Shown here piece after piece: positions 51,978 to 60,656 of a DNA stretch of 64,000 nucleotides. Made by a program: the position numbers and the translations under genes. Under the pieces are notes generated by a model. The model did no database searches. It saw only the letters and a list, made by a program, of their open reading frames with translations, and had not been told where the DNA came from. Position 1 is the first letter of the stretch. Every line of letters begins with the position of its first letter. The stretch is from DATBGZ01 sp963803115 (GTDB taxonomy: Bacteria > Actinomycetota > Actinomycetes > Mycobacteriales > Micromonosporaceae), in NCBI GenBank assembly GCA_963803115.1, contig CAWDLN010000014.1, forward strand, positions 62,001 to 126,000, read 5' to 3'.

Positions 51978-52975
51978 AGCGTGGCCGACAGCGCCTTGAC
52001 GGGCATCGACAACTCCGCCAACAGGGCGAGGTCTTCGCTCGCGGGCCGGCCCAGGGTGGTGAGGTAGTTGCCGACGATAACAGCGTTGATGCCGCCGAGA
52101 AGGCCGTCGCGGGTGCCCAGATCGCCGAGGGTGATCTCGCGCCCGCCCGCGTAGCGGAGGATCGTGCGAGGCAGCGCGAGCCGAAACGCCGCGATCGCCC
52201 GCAGGGCATCCTTCGCATCGAGCACAGCCTGATCGGCCAGTGGTGTGCCGGGGCGGGGGTTGAGGAAGTTCAACGGCACCTCGTGAGGGCCGAGCTCGGC
52301 CAGTTGGGTCGCGAACTCGGCCCGCTGTTCCACCGTTTCGCCGAGGCCCAGGATGCCGCCGCAGCAGACCTCCATCCCGGCATCCCGCACCATCCGCAAT
52401 GTGTCCCAACGCTCCTGCCATGTATGGGTCGTCACCACCTGTGGAAAGAAGCTCCGCGCCGTCTCCAGATTGTGGTTGTACCGGTGCACGCCGATCGACG
52501 CGAGCTCGTCGACCTGGTCCTGCGTGAGCATGCCAAGCGATGCGGCGACATTGATGTCAACCGTTGCCTTGATCGCGGCGACGCCCTCGCGCATCTGCGC
52601 CATGAGCCGCTCGTCCGGGCCCCGGACCGCCGCGACAATGCAGAACTCGGTTGCTCCGGTCGCCGCGGTCTGGCGCGCGGCCTCGACGAGTTGGGCGATG
52701 TCGAGCCACACCGCCCGTACCGGCGACGAGAACTGACCCGACTGGGAACAGAAGTGACAGTCCTCGGGGCAGCCGCCGGTCTTGACCGAGACGATGCCCT
52801 CCACTTCGACCTCGGGTCCGCACCAGCGCATCCGCACCTCATGGGCGACCGCAAGCAGCTCCGGCAGGGCCTCGTCAGGGCTGGCGAAAACGTCCAGGAT
52901 GCCGGCCTCGTCGAGTCCGACGCCGGTCTCGAGCACGGTGGACCGAGCATGATCAACAAGCGTCGACATGGCCAC
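51974..52975 (-). CDS. bioB: biotin synthase
   Basis: 333 residues. The radical-SAM cluster motif CX3CX2C is C69-C73-C76 (TGGCPEDCHFCSQSGQF). Further family blocks are RYNHNLETARSFFPQVVTTH, CCGGILGLGETVEQRAE and ILRYAGGREITLGDLG. It inserts sulfur into dethiobiotin in the last step of biotin synthesis, in the cytosol. It is paired with bsaP by a 4-base overlap; the other bio genes are not in the window. Confidence 0.96.
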   Translation of the reverse strand: MAMSTLVDHARSTVLETGVGLDEAGILDVFASPDEALPELLAVAHEVRMRWCGPEVEVEGIVSVKTGGCPEDCHFCSQSGQFSSPVRAVWLDIAQLVEAARQTAATGATEFCIVAAVRGPDERLMAQMREGVAAIKATVDINVAASLGMLTQDQVDELASIGVHRYNHNLETARSFFPQVVTTHTWQERWDTLRMVRDAGMEVCCGGILGLGETVEQRAEFATQLAELGPHEVPLNFLNPRPGTPLADQAVLDAKDALRAIAAFRLALPRTILRYAGGREITLGDLGTRDGLLGGINAVIVGNYLTTLGRPASEDLALLAELSMPVKALSATL

Positions 52976-53052
52976 GACGATACCGGCATCCCTCCGCTGG
53001 GCGTCTGTCGCCTAGCCGGTCGTTGGCGCCTAGATTGGCCTAGCGACCGTAT

Positions 53053-53781
53053 TCAGGCCGGTGCACTTGTCGTTACGAAGTCGACCATGAGGTCGCGGAG
53101 TTCGTCGCCGTGTTCGCCGCGGAGGATGAGGACCCCGTGGGCGTCGCCGGTGAAGGCGTGGAACTGCTTCGGCTCCGGGGCCCGGTCGAAGTAGGCGCGC
53201 GTATCGGCGATCGGCACCGTGGTGTCCTCTTCGCTGGCGACGAAGAGTTTCGGTCCCGTGATGGCAGCCAGTTCCGGGGACGTGACGGCGAGGCCGTACT
53301 CGGACAGGTCCAGCGGCGAGGAGAGGATTGCGATCGCCGCGGCGCCGACGGTACCGGCGACCTTACCGACCGCCATGCCGCCGAGGCTGGCACCGATAAG
53401 CACGACCCGGGTGGCACCGAGGCCGCGCACATAGTCGACGGCGCCGATGAGGTCGGGCACTGTGCCGCGCGCCATCGCCTCGCTGAAGGTGCTCGTACGC
53501 AGCGGATACCGGAAGCTGTAGGAGAGCACGAGGTAGCCCCGGGAGGCGAGAACCGGCGCGAACTGCTCCCACGATGTGGGATCGTTGTCGCCCATGTTGG
53601 AAAGAACTACGGCCGTTCGGCCAGAGCCAAAGAGCTGACCGTTGAGTGCGACGCCGTCGTCGGCGGGGAACGTCACGGCATTGCTGGTCTGGCTCGGAGT
53701 TGGTGCGGTGGCAGGCGCCGCATAGGGCGCGCAGCCGACCAGCGTCAGGAGTAGTGCCATCGCGATCGCCGTGCGGCTCAT
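53053..53781 (-). CDS. lipoprotein alpha/beta hydrolase
   Basis: 242 residues. The signal peptide ends in lipobox LVGC (Cys17), so the enzyme should be anchored on the outer face of the membrane. The nucleophile elbow is LIGASLGGMAVG, the acid lies in VASEEDTTVPIADTR, and the His is in TGDAHGVLIL. The fold is of the dienelactone-hydrolase type. It is divergent from the marR gene, whose operator-like repeat lies between them. Confidence 0.82.
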   Translation of the reverse strand: MSRTAIAMALLLTLVGCAPYAAPATAPTPSQTSNAVTFPADDGVALNGQLFGSGRTAVVLSNMGDNDPTSWEQFAPVLASRGYLVLSYSFRYPLRTSTFSEAMARGTVPDLIGAVDYVRGLGATRVVLIGASLGGMAVGKVAGTVGAAAIAILSSPLDLSEYGLAVTSPELAAITGPKLFVASEEDTTVPIADTRAYFDRAPEPKQFHAFTGDAHGVLILRGEHGDELRDLMVDFVTTSAPA

Positions 53782-53794
53782 CCCGCCTCCAAGA

Positions 53795-53832
53795 TACTAC
53801 GGACCCGTACTATCTATTACGAGACCGTAGTA
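53795..53832. promoter_or_regulatory. inverted repeat between hydrolase and marR genes
   Basis: TACTACGG (53795-53802) and CCGTAGTA (53825-53832) are exact complements flanking TATCTATTA, a -10-like patch. A further TACGG-N2-CCGTA lies inside. It sits 29 bp before the marR start and 14 bp before the divergent lipoprotein start, so it is a likely MarR autoregulatory operator. Confidence 0.75.
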
Positions 53833-53860
53833 CAGCCGCGGTACGGCGTAAACTGCCCGG

Positions 53861-54373
53861 ATGGCCAAGGGTTCAACCGAGGTACTCTGGCGCCCCGACC
53901 CCGCCCGTCATTTGTCTGTCCTGTTTGACGTGTTCGCGCTTGGTCAGCGGGTGCGGACCCTGGTTACATCAGCGATGGCAGATTGCGGGTTGCGACCCGA
54001 CGAGTACGCCGCGTACAGCGTCGTGTTCGAGGCCGGGTCCGTCACGATGACCGAGTTGGCGCGCGAGCTCGGCATGCCGGTGACGACCGCGGCCGACTTC
54101 GTGCGGGCGATGCGGCAGCGCAGTCACGCTCGTCGTACCCGGCATCCGACGGACAACCGGGCCTACCAGCTGTCGCTCACGCCCGCGGGATTGCGGGCGC
54201 ACCGCAAGGCAAGTGCTGCGTTCGAGCAGGCCCATGAGGCATTCGTGCGGGCCCTGAGTCCGTCCACCGAGGAGTCGGCACGAATTTCCCTACGTAACCT
54301 GATCGATGCTGCCGGCGTGGCCTCCGATTCGATGCGGTCAGGACATTCTGCGGCCCGTGCGTCGAACCGCTGA
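53861..54373 (+). CDS. MarR-family regulator
   Basis: 170 residues with a winged helix: SVTMTELARELGMPVTTAAD (recognition helix) and RTRHPTDNRAYQLSLTPAGL (wing), flanked by dimerisation helices. It probably represses its own gene and the divergent lipoprotein hydrolase through the TACTACGG repeat. The next gene starts 19 bp later and may be co-transcribed. Confidence 0.88.
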   Translation: MAKGSTEVLWRPDPARHLSVLFDVFALGQRVRTLVTSAMADCGLRPDEYAAYSVVFEAGSVTMTELARELGMPVTTAADFVRAMRQRSHARRTRHPTDNRAYQLSLTPAGLRAHRKASAAFEQAHEAFVRALSPSTEESARISLRNLIDAAGVASDSMRSGHSAARASNR

Positions 54374-54392
54374 GTCGTTAGGAAGGCGTGCC

Positions 54393-54770
54393 ATGACTGG
54401 GAATGATCTCAATCCTGACCTGCGCTCGGCCGAGCGGCGCCTGCAAGCCGCCCAGCTCGCTGGCGATACCGCAGAGCTTGACCTCCTGCTCGACGATCGG
54501 CTGATCTTCACCGGTCCGGACGGCCGGTTGTACGGCAAGCAGGACGACCTCGACATCCAACACAGCGGCGAACAGTCCCTGACGCAGGTGGTGGAAGAGG
54601 AGCTGACTTCGATCGTGGTCGGCCGTACCGGCGTCACCTGGTTTCTCGGAACGCTCGCTGGCAGGTTCAAGGGTGCTGATTTCACGGCGCGAGTCCGTTA
54701 CACGCGCACCTGGGTTCACACCGACGAGCAGGGGTGGCGCCTGCTGGCGGCGCACGTCAGCAACGCGTAG
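54393..54770 (+). CDS. SnoaL/NTF2-like (DUF4440) protein
   Basis: 125 residues with a cone-shaped NTF2-like fold: SAERRLQAAQLAGDTAELDL, then LLDDRLIFTGPDGRLYGKQD and YTRTWVHTDEQGWRLLAAHV. DUF4440 members are small binding proteins or hydrolase-like enzymes without a common reaction. ATG 54393 follows AGGAAGG. It is probably transcribed with marR. Confidence 0.8.
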   Translation: MTGNDLNPDLRSAERRLQAAQLAGDTAELDLLLDDRLIFTGPDGRLYGKQDDLDIQHSGEQSLTQVVEEELTSIVVGRTGVTWFLGTLAGRFKGADFTARVRYTRTWVHTDEQGWRLLAAHVSNA

Positions 54771-54778
54771 GCGAGCAG

Positions 54779-55266
54779 TTATAGCGGAGGTCTGAACCGT
54801 CGTGGCACCGGTACCCGGTGCACAACGACCGTCCAGCCGGCGGCTCGGTGAATCGTCGCAAGGTGCCCGCGCATGACGGACCACAGGGCGATGTAGACGA
54901 CGCACGTGGCCCACAAACTGACACCAAAGGCCGCCCAGTCACGCAGGACGAGTCCGGCGATCAGGCCGATTGCGGGTCCGCCGATCAGAAGAACCAGACG
55001 AAGTCGCAGCGCCACGACGAAGGCCCGGCGGCTACGTCGATAAGGGCGAAATCGGGGCCTCCGTCCTGAGTGGACGTCCGGGTCGCCCGATGCAGGAGGA
55101 GCGCTGACCACGCCGTCGAGACCAGGCTGACGACGGCCAGGCCTGGAACGATCCCGGCAATTGAATCTCTCACGCCGACTGCCGACACGCTGACGAGGAC
55201 CACGGCGAGAACCACGGCGATGGTGGCACGGGCCGCGACGCCGACGCGCCCGAGCTGGGTGATCAT
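54779..55266 (-). pseudogene. four-TM protein, single-base frameshift
   Basis: ATG 55266 overlaps the stop of the WXG100-like gene (ATGA) and opens MITQLGRVGVAARATIAVVL with two membrane segments, then STQDGGPDFALIDVA. The frame soon stops at 54985. The next frame over continues AFVVALRLRLVLLIGGPAIG with two more segments and ends PVPRRFRPPL at 54779. One extra G in the GGG near 55035 would join them into about 162 residues. It is probably the last gene of the WXG100/YbaB-like operon; the break may be a sequencing error. Confidence 0.65.
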
Positions 55267-56069
55267 TGGCCCGCCTTGATGCGCCAGTCGAGGCCATCGC
55301 CATCGAGTAGCCGCGCATCGTCCGTGATCGTTGCGCTGGGCTTCGGCCAGGCGCCGTCGGGGAACGTCGAGCCGTCGTACAGCCGGCGGCGCAAATCCTT
55401 GATATCGGGGACGGTGTAGCAGATTACCCATACGTAGAACGCCTCGAGCACGGCGGCGATCGCCGCGCAGACCTTCGCCGTCGTGGAGAGTCCGGCGGCG
55501 GCCGCGGGCGGGGCACCAACCACTGTGGTCGCAGCCGCTGCAGCGGCGACGAGCTCAAGTTCAGCGGTGACGAGGCACGTCAACGAGGCCAGCCAGAAGG
55601 CACCGATCGCGACAGCGAGCTTCGTCAGGACATCGTCGATCTTCTGGGTCTGGATCACCAGAGCGCTGACGGCTTCCTTCTGCCGGGGTAGCGCGTTGCG
55701 GTAGGCGTCGGCGGCTAGGCCCTGCCAGTAGTCGTCAGCGATGGTGCCGTCGAGGGTGATCTTGTTGATCTGCTGGCTGACCCGGCCGGCCACCGGCGAA
55801 CCGGCCCACTCACTGCCGTAACTCCACAGTGTCCACGGTGTGCCAGGCGTGTAGATGACGTTTCGGATGGTCCGCCCAATCCAATGGATCTGGCGTTCAA
55901 GCACGTCGAGAAGCATGTCGAGGCCCGGTCCGCCGAGGCTGACGCCGAACGGATGAGTCACCTCGCGCACGGTCGACGCCAGACGCAGGCCCGCGGACTG
56001 CACGTGCTCGGTCGTTCGCTGCACCCGGTTGAGTAGGTCCTGGAACTCCGCGTGGGTCATAACAGTCAT
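55263..56069 (-). CDS. WXG100-superfamily-like protein with hydrophobic C-terminal hairpin
   Basis: 268 residues. The N-terminal ~180 are long helices of the ESAT-6/WXG kind (LNRVQRTTEHVQSAGLRLAS; DYWQGLAADAYRNALPRQKE, where W-x-G-x-x-A is the turn). Two hydrophobic segments (about 165-200 and 210-232) and a polar tail ending RLLDGDGLDWRIKAGQ follow. ATG 56069 is 10 bases after GGAG. It may be a type VII substrate or a membrane-anchored relative. The operon carries no EccC or other secretion component. Confidence 0.7.
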   Translation of the reverse strand: MTVMTHAEFQDLLNRVQRTTEHVQSAGLRLASTVREVTHPFGVSLGGPGLDMLLDVLERQIHWIGRTIRNVIYTPGTPWTLWSYGSEWAGSPVAGRVSQQINKITLDGTIADDYWQGLAADAYRNALPRQKEAVSALVIQTQKIDDVLTKLAVAIGAFWLASLTCLVTAELELVAAAAAATTVVGAPPAAAAGLSTTAKVCAAIAAVLEAFYVWVICYTVPDIKDLRRRLYDGSTFPDGAWPKPSATITDDARLLDGDGLDWRIKAGQ

Positions 56070-56097
56070 GGCCGTGGTTCTCCAGTTCTCGGTGGGC

Positions 56098-56421
56098 TCA
56101 GTAGATGCCGCGCAGGGCGCGTTCGGCGGCCTCGTCGGCGCTCTCGTAGCCGTCGGCGGCGCGGCGAAGCCGCATCGCCAGGTCGCCGTGGACGTCGGCG
56201 GCCTCATTCATGAGCTGCACTATCCGGTGCTGCACATCGCCATAGAGGGTCGTCATACCGGCCCTATCCGCCGCGAAAGAAAAGTTGAATCCGGTCAGCC
56301 GCAGTGCATCGGCGGTGGTCGCGGCCGCGCGGATCTCGGCACTGATGTCATCGAACATGGCTGCGTCGGTACGTAGCGAGGCGATCGCGGCCTGGACGAC
56401 CGCCGGGTCAGGCGGTGGCAT
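56098..56421 (-). CDS. small WXG100/EspC-like helical protein
   Basis: 107 residues, two long helices broken near GDVQHR: VQAAIASLRTDAAMFDDISA and VQLMNEAADVHGDLAMRLRR, with a YESADEAAERAL tail that resembles the C-terminal secretion signal (YxxxD/E) of type VII substrates. ATG 56421 overlaps the end of the YbaB-like gene by 14 bases. It is probably co-expressed with the larger WXG protein and might pair with it. Confidence 0.72.
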   Translation of the reverse strand: MPPPDPAVVQAAIASLRTDAAMFDDISAEIRAAATTADALRLTGFNFSFAADRAGMTTLYGDVQHRIVQLMNEAADVHGDLAMRLRRAADGYESADEAAERALRGIY

Positions 56422-57148
56422 GGCGGACCGACGACTGGGGTGGCGCAACCGCGCCGAGCGCGGCCATCAACTGGATAGGATCGGCCGCGAGGTCAAGCAA
56501 CTCGCCCAAGCGACCGACGCCGCGCATGGCCGCATCCACCCGGTGCGACTGGCCCGGCAACGCCGCCGCAAGCGCCTCCAGGACATCCGTCTGCAGTTGC
56601 TCCCGGGTCACATCGCGTAGCCAATGGGGGGAGCAATCGACTCGTACCAAGGCGCCGCCTCGGGCGGTGGCGCTCACCCGGCCCGACGCGCTGCGCCCGG
56701 TCACCTCCTCGGCAGCGACCTGTTCGACTCTGTCGCGAAGCAGCGCCACGGACGACTCGGCATCGTTGAGCAGATCTCGAAGCCACCACCGGACGGTCTC
56801 CGGCACACCGGCGGGCGGCATTGATCGCGAGCGCGGGGGTGGATCGGACTGCGCGGGCGGTGCTGGTTCAGTTCGTCCTTCGGCCAGTGCCTGCGCGGCC
56901 GCCGACGCCGCGGCCACGATCGCGGGGCCGATATCCTTACCGTCCAATCTGGACTTCCAGCGCGGGTGAATCTGAACAGCGACGACACCGCCGTCGTGGT
57001 TCACCGCTGCCCGCACAACACTCTCGGGGTCGACGCCCCAGGCGATGCCGAACGTCGTTCCGGCGACCGCCGCGACGTGCGTCTTCGCCTCCTGGACGTG
57101 TTTACGCGGCCGTTCAACGGCGAAGTGCGAACTAACCGGCTCAGTCAT
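56408..57148 (-). CDS. YbaB/EbfC-like two-domain protein of a WXG operon
   Basis: 246 residues with two similar beta-alpha units: VVRAAVNHDGGVVAVQIHPR and RVSATARGGALVRVDCSPHW, each followed by a long helix (GPAIVAAASAAAQALAEG; QLQTDVLEALAAALPG). This matches YbaB-like proteins encoded beside WXG100 genes in actinomycetes. They are predicted nucleoid- or chaperone-like, with no proven role. It is the first gene of a four-gene leftward run. Confidence 0.72.
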   Translation of the reverse strand: MTEPVSSHFAVERPRKHVQEAKTHVAAVAGTTFGIAWGVDPESVVRAAVNHDGGVVAVQIHPRWKSRLDGKDIGPAIVAAASAAAQALAEGRTEPAPPAQSDPPPRSRSMPPAGVPETVRWWLRDLLNDAESSVALLRDRVEQVAAEEVTGRSASGRVSATARGGALVRVDCSPHWLRDVTREQLQTDVLEALAAALPGQSHRVDAAMRGVGRLGELLDLAADPIQLMAALGAVAPPQSSVRHATA

Positions 57149-57218
57149 GGTCCCCCGTCCCGTCTCGCCTTACCGGGTCGACCGTAGGCGGCCAACACTG
57201 ATGGGACAAGGGCGGATT

Positions 57219-58496
57219 TCAACCTGTGGATAAGTCGAATCGCGGGTGGCCAACCCCGTCGAGTACCCCGGCTGCGATTGCTTCAGACGCGCGGTCGAGC
57301 AGCGCGCGGCGCTCGGACTCGCCGTGGGCGAGCGCGGCCGCTTTGCGGAACAAATCGGCGGCGCGGCCGTGCTCACCGTTGCGGGCCCTGAGGTGCGCTT
57401 CGGCGGCGATGGCGAGCGGATAGCCGTCAAGCGCTCCGGCGGCGCGGGCCCGCTCGAGCAGTTCCAGCCCCGTCGATGGGCCGAAGGCATGACCATGGGC
57501 CACGGCTCGGTTGAGCTCGATCACCGGGCTGGCTTGAACCTTGACGAGATCGTCGTAACTGTCGGCGATCTGTTGCCAGTCGGTGTCCTCAATGGACAGT
57601 GCCGTGGCGTGGCAGGCGGCGATTCGGGCCTGAAGACCGTACTGACCGTTGCGCCGGCGCCCGGCGAGAAGAGCCATCGCCTCGGCGATCGCCGCGTGGT
57701 CCCAGCGCGACCGGTCTTGCATCTCGAGGTTGACCAGATTGCCGTCGTCATCCCGGCGGGCGTCGCGACGGGAGTGCTGCAGGAGCATCAGGGCGAGCAG
57801 TGCGGACGCCTCCGCCTCGCGTGGCATCAGCCGCGCCAGCAACCTGGCTAGCCGGATCGCCTCCTCGGCGAACGCCGGTTCGCCATCAGGGTTGTAACCG
57901 TTGGTGAAGAGGAGGTACAGAACGGCGAGCACACCCGGCAGCCGTTTCGTCAGCGCTGGGCCGCTGGGCACCCGGTACGGTATGCCCGCCTCCGCGATCT
58001 TCGACTTCGCCCGGGTCAACCTGCGTTGCATCGCAGATTCGCTCACGAGAAACGCGCGGGCGATGTCGACTGTCGGAACCGCACAGACCGTACGAAGCGT
58101 GAGCGCGACGCGGGCCTCCAACGTCAGTGCCGGATGGCAGCACGTGAAGATCAGCCGCAGGCGGTCGTCCTCGAGTTCGTTCGGCGCCGGCGCCTCAGTG
58201 GCGGCGGTCAGCGCAAGAACCGCAATCTCCCGAAGCTTGCGCCGCTCGACGTTTGTCCGGCGCAGCAGATCGAGGGCCCGGTTGCGGGCGACCGTCATGA
58301 GCCAGCCGCCCGGATTGGTCGGCACGCCGGCGACGGGCCAACGCTCGAGGGCGGCGGCGAGCGCGTCCTGAGCGCAGTCCTCGGCCATGTTCCAGTCGCC
58401 GGTGATGCGGATGAGCGTCGCGACCACGTGTTGGTACGCGTCCGCGGCAATCGCCGCGGCGGCTTGCGACGCTGCAGCCCGCGCGGCGTCGCTCAC
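57219..58496 (-). CDS. ECF42-type sigma factor with C-terminal TPR-like extension
   Basis: 425 residues. Sigma region 2 (DWNMAEDCAQDALAAALERW) and region 4 (TVDIARAFLVSESAMQRRLT) occupy the first ~180 residues. A DUF6596/TPR-like extension follows (LYLLFTNGYNPDGEPAFAEE, RWDHAAIAEAMALLAGRR, SPVIELNRAVAHGHAFGPST). This is the ECF42 layout, in which the C-terminal part is needed for activity and no anti-sigma is used. It overlaps the DGPF gene upstream by 4 bases, the usual partner for this group. Confidence 0.92.
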   Translation of the reverse strand: MSDAARAAASQAAAAIAADAYQHVVATLIRITGDWNMAEDCAQDALAAALERWPVAGVPTNPGGWLMTVARNRALDLLRRTNVERRKLREIAVLALTAATEAPAPNELEDDRLRLIFTCCHPALTLEARVALTLRTVCAVPTVDIARAFLVSESAMQRRLTRAKSKIAEAGIPYRVPSGPALTKRLPGVLAVLYLLFTNGYNPDGEPAFAEEAIRLARLLARLMPREAEASALLALMLLQHSRRDARRDDDGNLVNLEMQDRSRWDHAAIAEAMALLAGRRRNGQYGLQARIAACHATALSIEDTDWQQIADSYDDLVKVQASPVIELNRAVAHGHAFGPSTGLELLERARAAGALDGYPLAIAAEAHLRARNGEHGRAADLFRKAAALAHGESERRALLDRASEAIAAGVLDGVGHPRFDLSTG

Positions 58497-58828
58497 TGCT
58501 CGAAGTCGGCGAGAGGACGTATCTCAATCCTTCCGCCGCGGGCCATGGGATGGGTTCGGGCAACCTCGATCGCCTCGTCCAGGTCGGCACAGTCCAGCAG
58601 GTCGAAGCCGACGATGACCTCCTTGGTCTCGGCGAACGGGCCATCGGAGATCAGCAACTCGCCGTTGCGCACCCGTACGGTCGTCGCGCTGGACTTGGGG
58701 GCCAGCACCATGCCCTGAAGCCGCCGGCCCGCGGCATCGTTCTCCGCCACCCACACGTCAATGTCCGGTTCGTTCGCGGTGTCGGTATCGGGCTCGGGGT
58801 CGGTGCAGACAAACATCATGTACTTCAT
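58493..58828 (-). CDS. YCII-related DGPF-domain protein
   Basis: 111 residues with the naming motif SDGPFAETKEVIVGFDLLDC and an opening MKYMMFVCTDPEP typical of the family. DGPF proteins are encoded with ECF41/42 sigma factors and form their main regulatory target. The fold is ferredoxin-like and the chemistry is unproven. It overlaps the sigma gene downstream by 4 bases. Confidence 0.9.
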   Translation of the reverse strand: MKYMMFVCTDPEPDTDTANEPDIDVWVAENDAAGRRLQGMVLAPKSSATTVRVRNGELLISDGPFAETKEVIVGFDLLDCADLDEAIEVARTHPMARGGRIEIRPLADFEQ

Positions 58829-58946
58829 CGGTACGATCTCCTTCGGTCGGCTCTCACGGTACTGACGATCGGAGCGGACCCGTCCGGACAGGGCGGTGAG
58901 AAATTGTGCGAAGGCCTAACGAACGATGTCTCGCTCGCCTGGCACG

Positions 58947-59594
58947 TCACGTGCCGCCGTTACTGGTGTCCGCCTCCGCCATCACCTCAGCGAGCGAACG
59001 GAAGATCAGCCACGTCGATGTCGCGCCCGGGTCCTGGTGGCCCACGCTGCGGGATCCCAGGTATGAGGCGCGTCCCTTACGCGCCTGCATCTCCGTCGTC
59101 GCCCGCATGCCCTCCTCAGCCGCTCTGGAGGCGGCCATGGTCGCGGAACGCAGATTACCTCCGGCGTCAAGGTCGCTGTCGTAAGCGGCCAAAGCCGGCG
59201 CGAACGCGTCCACAATGGTCTTGTCTCCGGGCACGGCAGCACCGAGCTTTTGCAGCCCATCCAACCCAGCGTGTAGGGCGGTCCCCAACTGCCGAGCGTC
59301 CACAGTGGAATCATCGAGGGCCTTGCCGATGGCGCGCAACGCAGTGCCGTAGAGAGGGCCGGCGGCCCCGCCCACTCGCGAGACGAGCGTGTTGCCGGTG
59401 CGTACCAGGACATCGCCCACGGTCCTGGCGTCATACCCGTCGAGTTCATCGACCGCGGCGGTGAAGCCGCGGTTCATGTTGACACCGTGGTCAGCGTCCC
59501 CGATGGCGGCGTCGAGTTGGGTCAGGTGGTCGGCGTGCTCGCGTACAGCCGCCGCGACGGCCGTGATCCACGAGCGCGTGAGCGAAACGTCCAC
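58947..59594 (-). CDS. dhaL: DhaL-type kinase subunit (first of three)
   Basis: 215 residues, all-helical. The nucleotide/Mg site is LDAAIGDADHGVNMNRGF, with VGGAAGPLYGTALRAIGK and the closing QARKGRASYLGSRSVGHQDP. DhaL binds ADP/ATP and phosphorylates dihydroxyacetone held by DhaK, or works in related sugar-alcohol systems. GTG 59594 follows GAGAGGAG. No dhaK or dhaM gene is in view. It is the leftmost of three DhaL domains on this strand within 3.7 kb. Confidence 0.9.
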   Translation of the reverse strand: MDVSLTRSWITAVAAAVREHADHLTQLDAAIGDADHGVNMNRGFTAAVDELDGYDARTVGDVLVRTGNTLVSRVGGAAGPLYGTALRAIGKALDDSTVDARQLGTALHAGLDGLQKLGAAVPGDKTIVDAFAPALAAYDSDLDAGGNLRSATMAASRAAEEGMRATTEMQARKGRASYLGSRSVGHQDPGATSTWLIFRSLAEVMAEADTSNGGT

Positions 59595-59764
59595 TCCGGT
59601 CTCCTCTCCGCAGACCATTATCGGCTCGAGCGAGCGCGGCGCACCCGACCCTCGTCCGACGCCTCGCCGAGTGAGGTCCGAGATCCATGAGTGGTCCAGG
59701 CGCATCTTGGCGTGACGTCAACAACGATCGTCCGGGTCGGCCTCGCGATCCGCATGGCGGGAGA

Positions 59765-60415
59765 CTACGCCGGCCGTTTCGATGCAACGGCCGCTATAGT
59801 CGTGGCGAGTGCGCACAGGATCAGCACACTCGACGCGGCGCCTGGGTCCTCGTGCCCGATCGTCCGGGCGCCAAGATAGCTTGCCCGCCCCTTGCGCGCT
59901 TGCATCATGACCGTAGCCCGCAGTCCGCGCTCGGCGGCGTCGGCTGCCGCGCGGGTTGCCTCGACAATGCCGCCACCTGCGTTGATGACCGCCTCGCAGG
60001 CGCCGACGGCCGGATCCCAGACATCCACCATGGTCTTGTCGCCGACAGTCGCGGCTCCAAGCTCCTGAATGCCGGCCAGGGCCGCGCGAAGTGCTTGGCC
60101 AAGCTGGACCGCGGACACTGCGGCGTCCTCACCCATCACATCCGCCGCTCGTCGGAATCCGCTGCCGTAGAGCGGTCCCGCGGCACCACCGAGATTGGTG
60201 ATGAGTGCCCGGCCGGTCGCGGCGACGACAGCACCCGGTGTGGCCGGCGCTGCCTCGTCGAGCATCGTCACTGCCGCGCGGAAGCCCCGTCGCATGTTGG
60301 TCCCGTGGTCGGCGTCGCCGATGACGGCATCCAGATGTGTCAGGTATTGCGCGTTCTGGTCGACCGCCAGGGCGGCTTCGCGGATCCATGCCTGCATCGC
60401 CGTGCCGTCGACCAC
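59765..60415 (-). CDS. DhaL-type kinase subunit (second of three)
   Basis: 216 residues from GTG 60415, with LDAVIGDADHGTNMRRGF, LGGAAGPLYGSGFRRAAD and QARKGRASYLGARTIGHEDP all intact. It resembles the DhaL half of the MIP-DhaL fusion upstream more than the first DhaL. A collapsed MIP remnant lies directly before it in another frame, so it probably descends from a second fusion gene whose channel was lost. GTG 60415 has AAGGAAG 12-14 bases before it; ATG 60397 is an alternative start. Confidence 0.85.
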   Translation of the reverse strand: MVDGTAMQAWIREAALAVDQNAQYLTHLDAVIGDADHGTNMRRGFRAAVTMLDEAAPATPGAVVAATGRALITNLGGAAGPLYGSGFRRAADVMGEDAAVSAVQLGQALRAALAGIQELGAATVGDKTMVDVWDPAVGACEAVINAGGGIVEATRAAADAAERGLRATVMMQARKGRASYLGARTIGHEDPGAASSVLILCALATTIAAVASKRPA

Positions 60416-60656
60416 AGGTTCGGCCGGCACTTCCTTGGTCGCGGTCCGTCGAGCAGGCCACTCCAGTGCGAGCCCGGTCCATCGTCGAGGACCGCCCTTG
60501 CGATCATCGGGCCGATGTAGCGAGCGGGATTGAGGGCAGCGCCGGTGACCAGAGCGATGACCGTCGCAGGGGCAGTGCCCGGACCGCATACCACCAGCGC
60601 CGCCGAACCGAGAAGCCTGATCGCCAGTCGCCGAGATAGGCGAACCTCAGCCATGG
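60416..60656 (-). pseudogene. collapsed MIP channel remnant before DhaL-2
   Basis: ATG 60656 opens MAEVRLSRRLAIRLLGSAAL, then VVCGPGTAPATV, matching the first 30 residues of the intact channel. It then jumps straight to VTGAALNPARYIGPMIARAV, the second NPA region. About 170 channel residues are missing between these, and the last segment is also lost. The frame then drifts out of register with DhaL-2 by one base. It is a clear deletion derivative of the MIP-DhaL gene. Confidence 0.85.
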
